Shown here in pieces: positions 1 to 6,749 of a stretch of DNA of 8,050 nt. The stretch's first letter is position 1. Each line of letters begins with the position of its first letter. A program made the translations under genes and the position numbers. The notes beneath the pieces are model-generated. The model had not been told where the DNA came from, ran no database searches, and was given only the letters and a program-made list of their open reading frames with translations. This DNA is from Chitinophagaceae bacterium (lineage in GTDB: Bacteria > Bacteroidota > Bacteroidia > Chitinophagales > Chitinophagaceae), in NCBI GenBank assembly GCA_003136915.1, contig PLEB01000058.1, positions 1 to 8,050 on the forward strand, read 5' to 3'.

Positions 1-1590
1 AAATGGGGAGTAACCGTAATTGAATCCCCATGACCAAGGCCTGGGAAAATAGAATCCGTCATACCATGGATCATAATTATAACCGGTTCCGTAAACAACG
101 GTTGGTCCGTAGACATAGCTGTTCAGGTAACCCGGCGTATATCCCTCGTACACATAATCCGGATCCGAATCATACACATCAACATATTTTGAATTGTAAG
201 CCGGGTTATTCGGCGGAATGCGATCCACTTCATCGGGCCTGTCTGTACTTACTGCCCAGGGTCCGTTGGGATTATCAGAAACAAACCATACGCCATTATC
301 AACCGTATAAAACCTGCCATTGCTCGTGCGCAGAACGGTGGAAGAAGTGTTTACGGCATATTGCAGATCTGTTCCACTAATATCTGTAAACTTGGGCTGG
401 CCATCATAAGTTACGTTTGTCGCAGCTGTGTGCCGGTCCACTTTGGCCGTCTGGGGAACCTGCGCATCCGTTACCGCATCCCGTGCCTGGTCAGTACCGG
501 CCACGCTTGCAAGCACGTTGTCCTTAGGCGATCCGGGCGGTATCCTTGCAAAGTCAGCCGGCAGCTGATCGGCCGCAATGTATCTCCAATCATTTGCCTT
601 CAGGTTTTTAGCCTGGAACCATCTTCCGGAGATCAATACAAAATATTGCTGGGAATTTTCATCCATAAATATGTCATTCAACGAATTGTTGACATATAAT
701 AAGGTAGTTCCCTGTATCGGTGTAAAATCAGGCTCGCCCTTGGATTGAATTAACTCTGCAGGAACGGTACTGACGATAATATTTGGAATCGTAGCGTCCT
801 GATCATTATCCTGGCCATTATTGTTCTGAGCCTGGTTGCTATTATTATTTGAATTCTGTTGTTCCTTGCTTTGGATCTGCTGCTCAACATTATGGAGGTT
901 TTGCGGAACATCATCGTTGGTAAAACGATATGGTCCGGTAGGTTCCGGAGAAATATACCAATGACCGTTTCCGAACAGGTAGTACTGACCATCCCCGTTT
1001 TTGAGGATGGTAAATGGTGTGTTGATCACCTGATCCAGCTTCCAGTCAGGATTGCGCTGCAGCTTGGGCTCACCGTCTATAACTACCAGCATGGAAGGCT
1101 GTGTTACAAAAATTACTTTGGGCGGCTTATTAGAAATATCCTGGGAAAGCTTGGTTTCTTCCTGGGTTTGCTCCAGCGTGCTCAGGATATTATCCAGAGA
1201 CATGGGGCCGGCAGTTTCCGGGAACTGCGATTCCAGCGCATTATCAATAAGATCGATTTTGTCCTGATCGGTAATCGCAGGGATCTTGATATTTGTCGTG
1301 TTTAGTGAACTGATCACTATCTGGCGGTTATCCCGATCCGTTTCCACTTTTGCTGTTGCCCAGAAAGTACCGAATACAGGCTCCGTACTTCCATTTTCAA
1401 CAACAGATATAGCAGACCGGAATTTGAGGGTGTTGCCGACAAATGACTCCGGTGCGGGCTGGTAAACCTTAATCAGACTCCCGTCAGTTGCGGTCATCTG
1501 TTTTGGCCATTGGTCGTCGGCCGCCCTGCTGAAGCTGAAAATCAGCATCATAGAGGCTAGCATGGTGAGTTTCACAGAGAGCTTTTTCAT
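1..1590 (-). CDS. Secreted repeat protein, 'carbohydrate-binding family V/XII'-like (partial, 3' end outside window)
   Basis: The frame is open from the ATG at 1590 to the window edge, giving 530 residues without a stop. Residues 1-23 look like a Sec signal peptide: MKK, a hydrophobic core, then SRA before ADDQ. Residues 25-155 form an N-terminal domain (WPKQMTATDG, VYQPAPESF, VFGTFWATA, TDRD). Three diverged repeats follow at about 159-224, 271-338 and 378-448, each with G(E/Q)P near its start and an aromatic motif near its end (GHWYIS..GPY, GRWFQA..DW, GVWFVS..GPW). A Gln/Asn-rich linker (about 235-265) separates the first two. The tail (461-530) is rich in Tyr, Pro, Gly and Trp, with 16 Tyr in 70 residues. 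From memory, this layout matches Bacteroidota proteins labelled 'carbohydrate-binding family V/XII'. I see no catalytic motif, and sugar binding is unproven. An exported or cell-surface role is inference. The start has no Shine-Dalgarno, as is usual in this phylum. Confidence 0.85.
   Translation of the reverse strand, partial: MKKLSVKLTMLASMMLIFSFSRAADDQWPKQMTATDGSLIKVYQPAPESFVGNTLKFRSAISVVENGSTEPVFGTFWATAKVETDRDNRQIVISSLNTTNIKIPAITDQDKIDLIDNALESQFPETAGPMSLDNILSTLEQTQEETKLSQDISNKPPKVIFVTQPSMLVVIDGEPKLQRNPDWKLDQVINTPFTILKNGDGQYYLFGNGHWYISPEPTGPYRFTNDDVPQNLHNVEQQIQSKEQQNSNNNSNQAQNNNGQDNDQDATIPNIIVSTVPAELIQSKGEPDFTPIQGTTLLYVNNSLNDIFMDENSQQYFVLISGRWFQAKNLKANDWRYIAADQLPADFARIPPGSPKDNVLASVAGTDQARDAVTDAQVPQTAKVDRHTAATNVTYDGQPKFTDISGTDLQYAVNTSSTVLRTSNGRFYTVDNGVWFVSDNPNGPWAVSTDRPDEVDRIPPNNPAYNSKYVDVYDSDPDYVYEGYTPGYLNSYVYGPTVVYGTGYNYDPWYDGFYFPRPWSWGFNYGYSPF
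247..1116 (-). repeat. Three diverged protein-level repeats within the secreted protein gene
   Basis: Copy 1 is encoded at about 1116-919, copy 2 at 780-577 and copy 3 at 420-247 (its first strand may begin near 459). Shared landmarks in order are a hydrophobic strand (VIFVTQP / IIVSTVP), G(E/Q)P followed by K or D, then (in copies 2 and 3) I.GT.L.Y..N, then a Tyr strand (GQYYLF / QQYFVL / GRFYTV), then G.W(F/Y), and finally a GPY, DW or GPW turn. Copies 2 and 3 share most (EPDFTPIQGTTLLYVNNS versus QPKFTDISGTDLQYAVNTS). Copy 1 lacks the I.GT motif. The similarity is seen in the translation, not as DNA repeats, so it reflects old duplication. Confidence 0.75.
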
Positions 1591-1627
1591 GAGTAATAAT
1601 TTATGTTCAAATTCATTAGTTTTTGGG

Positions 1628-1638
1628 CCCCGTAGGGG
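1628..1638. other. Small GC-rich hairpin in the leader upstream of the secreted protein gene
   Basis: A CCCC/GGGG stem of 4 bp with a 3-nt loop (CCCC-GTA-GGGG on the plus strand) stands out in the AT-rich 123-bp gap between polA and the downstream gene. It lies 37 bp upstream of that gene's ATG and next to a GGGCCC palindrome (1625-1630). The stem is short and no T-run follows on the minus strand, so it is not a convincing terminator of polA. It could shape the leader of the downstream mRNA. No good TAnnTTTG-type promoter is visible here; the nearest matches carry a mismatch at the conserved A and lack a TTG box at the right spacing. Confidence 0.3.
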
Positions 1639-1713
1639 GATCTTTTCCAAAGTAAGACTACAATTAAACCTCTAAGTTTGATGTTTATTTCAGAATACTA
1701 TGTTAATATATAC

Positions 1714-4527
1714 CTAATGGGCTTCCAGCCAGTTAGCCCCGAAACCGATCTCCGCTTCCGCCGGAACATCATGGGGCAAAAGGAGTGCCTGCTGCATGCA
1801 TTCGATGATGATCGGCTGGATGGCTTCCACCTCATCCCGATGGGCGTCAAATACGAGCTCATCATGCACCTGGAGTAGCATTTTCGACCTGAACTTGTTC
1901 TTAATGAAAGCTTCATGAATCTTGATCATAGCCAGCTTGATCATGTCAGCGGCCGTTCCCTGGATCGGTGAATTGATGGCATTCCTCTCCGCAAATCCTC
2001 TAACGGTGAAATTCGACGAATTGATATCTCTCAACCAGCGTTTGCGTCCCATCAGTGTTTGTCCATATCCGTTCTCCCGTGCAAACTGAATGGTATCATC
2101 CATGTATTGCTGAATATTAACAAATTGCTTCTTGTAGTTTTCGATGATTTCTTTTGCTTCTGATCTTGAAATACCCAGGTTATCGGCCAGACCAAAAGCC
2201 CCTTGCCCGTAAATGATCCCAAAATTCACGCTCTTTGCTTTGTAGCGCATTTCTTTGGTCACGTCCTTTTCCTCCACCCCAAAAACCCTGGCCGCTGTTG
2301 CACTGTGGATATCCTTCCCTTCTTTAAATGATTTAACCATATTGGGATCTCCGCTGATGGCTGCTACGATACGCAATTCAATCTGGGAGTAATCGGCAGA
2401 TACCAGCACATGGTCCTTATCCCGGGGAATAAATGCCTTCCTGATCTCGCGCCCCCTTTCTGTTCTGACCGGGATATTCTGCAGGTTCGGATTGTTGCTG
2501 GCCAGCCGGCCCGTTACAGCAACAGCCTGCGCATAGCTCGTATGCACCCGGCCAGTTTTTCGGTTGATGATAGCCGGTAGTGCGTCCACATAAGTGGATT
2601 TCAATTTGGACAGTTCCCGGTAAGCAAGGATATCATCTACGATCTTGCTCTGGTGACTCAGTTTGAGCAGCACATCTTCGCCCGTTGCATATTGACCGGT
2701 CTTGGTTTTTTTCGCTTTGGGGTCGAGATTGAGTTTGTCAAATAATACTTCGCCCAATTGTTTTGGTGAAGAAAGATTGAAACGCACGCCGGCCTGCTGG
2801 TAAACGCTTTCCTCCGCAAGTCCGGCATCCCGCTCCAGTTCTTTGGAATACTCCTTTAGGAAATCTTCATCCACACGGATGCCCTCAAATTCCATAGCGG
2901 CCAGTACTTTCACCAGCGGATTTTCCACTTCATGAAAAACCCTCTCGACCGATTTCGTTTTCAACAGTGGAGAAAACTTCTTTTTTAACTGGTAGGTGAT
3001 GTCTGCATCTTCTGCTGCATACTCTGTGATCTTATCCAGGGCCACATCCCGCATATTCCCCTGGGTCTTTCCTTTTTTGCCGATCAGGTCCTCGATCGGT
3101 ACCGGCTCATATCCGAGGTATTGTGCGCTGAGCAGGTCCATATTTCTTTTTCCTTCCGGATCAATTACATAATGGGCCAGCATCGTATCAAAGAGCTTGC
3201 CTTTTAAATCCATGTCATACCATTTCAGTACAAGCAGATCGTATTTAATATTTTGTCCGACCCAGGTCCGCCCGGGATCATTGAACAAAGGTTCAAAGGC
3301 TGAGAGAATCTGTTTTACCCGTTCGCGGTCGGCGGGAACAGGTACATAATGTCCTTCTCCTTCTTTCCAGGAAAAGCTCAAGCCAACCAGCTCCGCATTA
3401 TTTGCATCGATGCCTGTTGTTTCCGTGTCGAAGGATACTTCCGTTTCGGCCTGCAACTGGGTAACGAGCAATTTTATTTTTTCATCTGTATCTACACAAG
3501 TGTAATTGTGTTGTGTATTGGAAATATTTTTTTCTGCATGAAGGCTGGGTGCAGGCTCCTCCTGATCTTTTTCCCCGGGTTTTTCTACTGCATTTCCAAA
3601 GAGATCCTGCTGTCTGCCTTCGGGTTGCACTTTTTGTCCCTGCAGGCCCGGGAGTTCTTCTCCGAGGATCCTCTTTGCAACTGTCCGGAATTCCAGCTCA
3701 GCAAATATTTCACGTAGGGCATCCTTGTTCCATTCCTTTCGCTTGAAATCTTCTTCATGAAACTGGACGGGAACATTCGTGATGATGGTAGCGAGTTTCT
3801 TGCTCATGATGGCCAGGTCCCTGCCTGCCTTTACTTTTTCTCCCAATGCACCCTTAATATTTCCTGCGTTGGCGAGCACATTCTCAAGCGTATGGTATTC
3901 ACTGAGCAATTTTGCAGCTGTTTTTTCGCCGATCCCCGGAATGCCCGGAATATTATCTACGGTATCACCCATCAACCCGAGGATGTCGATCACTTGTGGT
4001 ATCTCTTTAATATTCCATTTGCTCAGCACTTCCGCCTCACCGAGTATTTCCACATCACCGCCCTGGTACCCGGGTTTATAAATTTTCACGTGGTCGTTCA
4101 CCAGCTGGCCGTAATCTTTGTCCGGCGTCACCATAAAAACCTCGTAACCCGCTGCTGAAGCCTGACAGCTCAGGGTACCGATCACATCATCGGCTTCATA
4201 GCCATCCAGTTCCACGATGGGTATTTGAAATCCGCGGATGATCTTCTTAATATCCGGAATAGCAATGACCAGGTCTTCCGGAGCATCCTGCCGGTTAGCT
4301 TTATAATCTGTAAAATCAATATGTCGTTCAGTAGGGGCTTCGGTATCAAAACAAACAGCGATATGTGATGGATCCTGTGAGTTGAGCAATTCGACAAGCG
4401 TATTTGTAAAACCAAATTGTGCATTGGTGTTCTTCCCCCTGGAAGTAATCCGCGGACTACGTATCAGCGCATAATAAGCACGGAAGATCAGGGCCATGGC
4501 ATCCAATAAAAACAATTTTTTTTTCAT
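1714..4527 (-). CDS. polA: DNA polymerase I with 5' nuclease and proofreading domains
   Basis: Pol I fills repair gaps and removes RNA primers in the cytoplasm. At 937 residues it is close to E. coli Pol I (928). Residues 1-290 are the 5' nuclease: acidic metal ligands D9, D61, E111, D113, D114, D136, D138, D188 and D191, plus a helix-hairpin-helix near IPGIGEKTAAKLL (196-208). Residues 340-530 are the 3'-5' exonuclease with all catalytic residues kept: DTE (D367, E369), NIKYD (D430) and YAAED (Y503, D507). Proofreading should therefore be active, unlike in Taq Pol I. The polymerase domain has motif A (D712, E717), motif B (R761, K765, F769, Y773) and motif C HDE (888-890). F769 sits where Phe in Klenow disfavours dideoxynucleotides. 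The linker at about 290-340 is hydrophilic and contains QQDLF (306-310). The start is secure because LFLLDAMALIFRAYYA is the usual N-terminus. It lies 81 bp downstream of uvrB, which also acts in excision repair. Confidence 0.98.
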   Translation of the reverse strand: MKKKLFLLDAMALIFRAYYALIRSPRITSRGKNTNAQFGFTNTLVELLNSQDPSHIAVCFDTEAPTERHIDFTDYKANRQDAPEDLVIAIPDIKKIIRGFQIPIVELDGYEADDVIGTLSCQASAAGYEVFMVTPDKDYGQLVNDHVKIYKPGYQGGDVEILGEAEVLSKWNIKEIPQVIDILGLMGDTVDNIPGIPGIGEKTAAKLLSEYHTLENVLANAGNIKGALGEKVKAGRDLAIMSKKLATIITNVPVQFHEEDFKRKEWNKDALREIFAELEFRTVAKRILGEELPGLQGQKVQPEGRQQDLFGNAVEKPGEKDQEEPAPSLHAEKNISNTQHNYTCVDTDEKIKLLVTQLQAETEVSFDTETTGIDANNAELVGLSFSWKEGEGHYVPVPADRERVKQILSAFEPLFNDPGRTWVGQNIKYDLLVLKWYDMDLKGKLFDTMLAHYVIDPEGKRNMDLLSAQYLGYEPVPIEDLIGKKGKTQGNMRDVALDKITEYAAEDADITYQLKKKFSPLLKTKSVERVFHEVENPLVKVLAAMEFEGIRVDEDFLKEYSKELERDAGLAEESVYQQAGVRFNLSSPKQLGEVLFDKLNLDPKAKKTKTGQYATGEDVLLKLSHQSKIVDDILAYRELSKLKSTYVDALPAIINRKTGRVHTSYAQAVAVTGRLASNNPNLQNIPVRTERGREIRKAFIPRDKDHVLVSADYSQIELRIVAAISGDPNMVKSFKEGKDIHSATAARVFGVEEKDVTKEMRYKAKSVNFGIIYGQGAFGLADNLGISRSEAKEIIENYKKQFVNIQQYMDDTIQFARENGYGQTLMGRKRWLRDINSSNFTVRGFAERNAINSPIQGTAADMIKLAMIKIHEAFIKNKFRSKMLLQVHDELVFDAHRDEVEAIQPIIIECMQQALLLPHDVPAEAEIGFGANWLEAH

Positions 4528-4537
4528 GCTACTTGAA

Positions 4538-4543
4538 TTCCTT
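4538..4543 (-). promoter_or_regulatory. Possible weak Shine-Dalgarno-like site for polA
   Basis: The minus strand reads AAGGAA, 10 nt before the polA ATG. The purine match is fair but the spacing is longer than ideal, and genes of this phylum often start without a Shine-Dalgarno. It may be chance in an A/G-rich leader. Confidence 0.25.
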
Positions 4544-4558
4544 TTTCGTTCTTCCTCT

Positions 4559-4618
4559 AATTTTCAAATTTTCAAATTCCTCGCTATCACATTAGCACAT
4601 TACCATATTTACACATTA
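4559..4618. repeat. AT-rich intergenic repeat patch between uvrB and polA
   Basis: Two short repeat families lie side by side. At 4559-4578 the 8-bp unit AATTTTCA occurs two and a half times without mismatch. At 4588-4594, 4596-4602 and 4612-4618 the 7-bp unit CACATTA occurs three times. Read in the gene direction this is TAATGTG repeats followed by AATTTGAAAATTTGAAAATT. The last CACATTA copy lies inside uvrB and encodes its final residues, and the stop codon (4609-4611) lies in the spacer between copies. I recall similar TAATGTG plus TTTGAAAATTTG patches between genes in other Sphingobacteriia/Chitinophagia genomes, but this is memory and not a search. No hairpin or terminator is evident in it. 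Confidence 0.7.
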
Positions 4619-6654
4619 CTCCGCATCTCCCCCAACTTCTTTTGCATCAAAAACATCTGATCCCTGAGCCGTGCAGCTTCCATGAAATCCAGGTCACGTG
4701 CCGCCTTCTCCATTTCCTTTTTTATTTTGGTAATGGCTTTTTCCATCTGCGGAATGGTTTTATATTCCGCTTCTTCCTCGCCGGCAATGGCCACAAGCCC
4801 CTGGTCTCCTGCTATGGCGTAGGGATTTCTTTCATCGTAGCCCTTGATATCCAGCACGGAGGTTTGGGCAAAAACCTGTTGCCTGGATTTGAAAATTGTT
4901 TTAGGTGTGATCTGGTGCGCTTCATTATATTCTACCTGTTTCTGACGGCGCCTGCTGGTTTCATCAATGGTGCGCTGCATGCTCACCGTCATTTTATCTG
5001 CATAAAAGATCACGAGTCCGTCTATATTGCGCGCCGCACGCCCCGCAGTTTGAGTAAGTGATCTTTCATTTCTTAAAAATCCTTCTTTATCCGCATCCAG
5101 AATGGCGACAAGAGAAACTTCGGGAAGATCCAAACCCTCTCTCAGGAGGTTGACGCCAACCAGCACATCGATTTCCCCAAGTCTTAGCTGCCGAAGGATC
5201 TCGACTCTTTCCAAAGTGTCTACTTCGCTGTGAATATATTTTGATTTTATGTTGATCCGGTGCAGGTATTTATCCATTTCCTCGGCCATACGTTTGGTGA
5301 GTGTGGTTACCAGCACGCGGTCCCCCTTGCGGATGCGTTTATCAATCTCGTCAAGCAGGTCATCGATCTGGTTTACACTTGGGCGGATCTCGATCGGCGG
5401 ATCCAGTAAACCAGTCGGACGAACCACCTGTTCAACAACAACGCCTTCTGTTTTCTCCAGTTCATAATCACCCGGCGTTGCGGAAACATAAATGGTTTGC
5501 GCGGTCATGGATTCAAATTCGTGAAAGTTAAGCGGACGATTGTCCAGTGCGGAAGGAAGACGAAATCCATAGTCGACCAGAACGAGCTTTCTGCTTCGGT
5601 CACCGCCATACATGCCGCTAACCTGTGGAATCGTTTGATGACTTTCATCGATCACACATAAAAAATCATCGGGAAAATAGTCAAGCAAACAGAAAGGTCT
5701 TGTGCCCGGCTTCCTCCGGTCAAAAAACCTGGAGTAGTTTTCCACGCCATTGCAGTAACCGAGTTCGCGGATCATCTCTACGTCAAAGTTGACGCGTTCA
5801 CTCAGCCGTTGTGCTTCAATGAATTTTCCTGAACTCTTAAAGTAATTCACCTGCGCGGTCATTTCATCCTGGATCTCCTGCAGGATCTGCTGGATCATAT
5901 TTTTTGGCGCCAGGTAAAGGTTGGCAGGAAACACAGCTGCGTTTTCCATTGGCATGATGCGCTTTCCGCTTTTCATTTCAAAGCTTTCTATTTCCTCAAT
6001 CTGGTCCCCGAAAAAAGTGACCCTGTAGCCATAATCCAGGTAGGGCAGATTGATATCCACTGTATCGCCCTGCACGCGGAATGAACCTCTTTTAAATTCA
6101 AACTGATCGCGGAAATAAAGTGAGTTCACCAGGGAATGCAAAAAGCCCTGGCGGGAAATGGTTTGGCCCTGCTTGATTCGAATGATTCCATTCTCGAACT
6201 CATCCGGATTACCGATACCATAAATACAACTAACCGAAGCCACGACAATAATGTCCCGCCTCCCGCTCAATAATTCTGTAGTTGCCTGCAAACGCAGTTT
6301 ATCGAGTTCTTCATTGATGGAAAGATCTTTTTCAATATAGGTATCGCTTACAGGCATGTATGCCTCGGGCTGATAATAATCATAGTAAGAAACAAAGTAA
6401 CCTACGGCATTATCCGGAAAGAATTGTTTGAATTCCCCGTAAAGCTGCGCCACCAGGGTTTTATTATGGGTCAGAACCAGCGTGGGTTTCTGAACATTCT
6501 GGATCACATTCGCTATGGTGAATGTTTTTCCTGAACCTGTAACGCCGAGCAGAGTCTGATATTTTTCACCCTGCAGAATTCCTTCCGTCAGTTGCTGGAT
6601 TGCCTCCGGCTGATCGCCTGCAGGTGAGTAAGAAGAATGGACCTTAAATTCCAT
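4609..6654 (-). CDS. uvrB: UvrABC excision repair protein B
   Basis: UvrB receives damaged DNA from UvrA, verifies the lesion with its ATP-driven helicase fold, and recruits UvrC for incision. With the chosen start it has 681 residues (E. coli has 673). Visible landmarks are Walker A GVTGSGKT (37-44), the damage-probing beta-hairpin with YYDYYQPEAY (90-99), Walker B DESH (336-339), and motifs V-VI from GVNLLREGLDLPEV to QTAGRAAR (500-542, with R539 and R542 as arginine-finger candidates). The C-terminal UVR motif at about 636-671 is the UvrC-binding coiled-coil element. The frame extends up to an ATG at 6720, but the added 22 residues do not resemble UvrB. MEFKVHSSYSPAGDQPEAI at 6654 matches the usual N-terminus, so I use that start. 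The last residues (SNV) and stop derive from an intergenic repeat. polA follows after 81 bp. uvrA and uvrC are not in the window. Confidence 0.98.
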   Translation of the reverse strand: MEFKVHSSYSPAGDQPEAIQQLTEGILQGEKYQTLLGVTGSGKTFTIANVIQNVQKPTLVLTHNKTLVAQLYGEFKQFFPDNAVGYFVSYYDYYQPEAYMPVSDTYIEKDLSINEELDKLRLQATTELLSGRRDIIVVASVSCIYGIGNPDEFENGIIRIKQGQTISRQGFLHSLVNSLYFRDQFEFKRGSFRVQGDTVDINLPYLDYGYRVTFFGDQIEEIESFEMKSGKRIMPMENAAVFPANLYLAPKNMIQQILQEIQDEMTAQVNYFKSSGKFIEAQRLSERVNFDVEMIRELGYCNGVENYSRFFDRRKPGTRPFCLLDYFPDDFLCVIDESHQTIPQVSGMYGGDRSRKLVLVDYGFRLPSALDNRPLNFHEFESMTAQTIYVSATPGDYELEKTEGVVVEQVVRPTGLLDPPIEIRPSVNQIDDLLDEIDKRIRKGDRVLVTTLTKRMAEEMDKYLHRINIKSKYIHSEVDTLERVEILRQLRLGEIDVLVGVNLLREGLDLPEVSLVAILDADKEGFLRNERSLTQTAGRAARNIDGLVIFYADKMTVSMQRTIDETSRRRQKQVEYNEAHQITPKTIFKSRQQVFAQTSVLDIKGYDERNPYAIAGDQGLVAIAGEEEAEYKTIPQMEKAITKIKKEMEKAARDLDFMEAARLRDQMFLMQKKLGEMRSNV

Positions 6655-6678
6655 TAAAAATAATTTTTTTGGAGCCTG

Positions 6679-6686
6679 TAAAGTTA
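6679..6686 (-). promoter_or_regulatory. Possible -7 promoter element for uvrB
   Basis: The minus strand reads TAACTTTA, one mismatch from the Bacteroidota -7 consensus TAnnTTTG, 24 bp before the chosen uvrB start. No TTG box is found at the usual 19-21 bp upstream spacing, so support is weak. The leader after it (CAAAAAAATTATTTTTA before ATG) is very A/T-rich, typical of translation starts in this phylum that lack a Shine-Dalgarno. Confidence 0.25.
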
Positions 6687-6720
6687 CCGATAAATTCTTA
6701 TAGGGAATGCATTCAGGCAA

Positions 6721-6736
6721 AGCGCAGCCTGGCGCT
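6721..6736 (-). terminator. Weak hairpin after the AsmA-like gene
   Basis: AGCGC and GCGCT form a 5-bp inverted repeat around a 6-nt loop, 13 bp past the stop codon of the AsmA-like gene. On the minus strand it is followed by only TTT and then GCC, so a classic intrinsic terminator is not supported. It could be an inefficient terminator or an mRNA 3'-end structure separating this gene from uvrB. Confidence 0.25.
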
Positions 6737-6749
6737 GTCGATAAAGAAA

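Noticed and set aside
859..1305. Plus-strand open frame of 148 codons
   Set aside because: It lies wholly opposite the secreted protein gene, whose frame has a signal peptide and clear repeats. Its own translation shows no recognisable domain.
1643..1665. TTACTTTG as a -7 promoter box upstream of the secreted protein gene
   Set aside because: It differs from TAnnTTTG at the conserved A, and no TTG lies 19-21 bp upstream.
3349..4158. Several overlapping plus-strand open frames opposite polA
   Set aside because: They are antisense to a well-conserved polymerase sequence with every catalytic motif intact. Their Cys/Phe-rich translations are typical of antisense frames.
4528..4608. CRISPR-like or attachment-site reading of the short repeats between uvrB and polA
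   Set aside because: The units are only 7-8 bp with almost no spacers, no cas or integrase gene is nearby, and no flanking target duplication is visible.
6655..6720. Upstream extension of uvrB from an ATG at 6720 (22 extra residues)
   Set aside because: The added residues do not resemble a UvrB N-terminus, while MEFKVHSSYSPAGDQPEAI at 6654 does. The extension covers the leader with the candidate promoter element.
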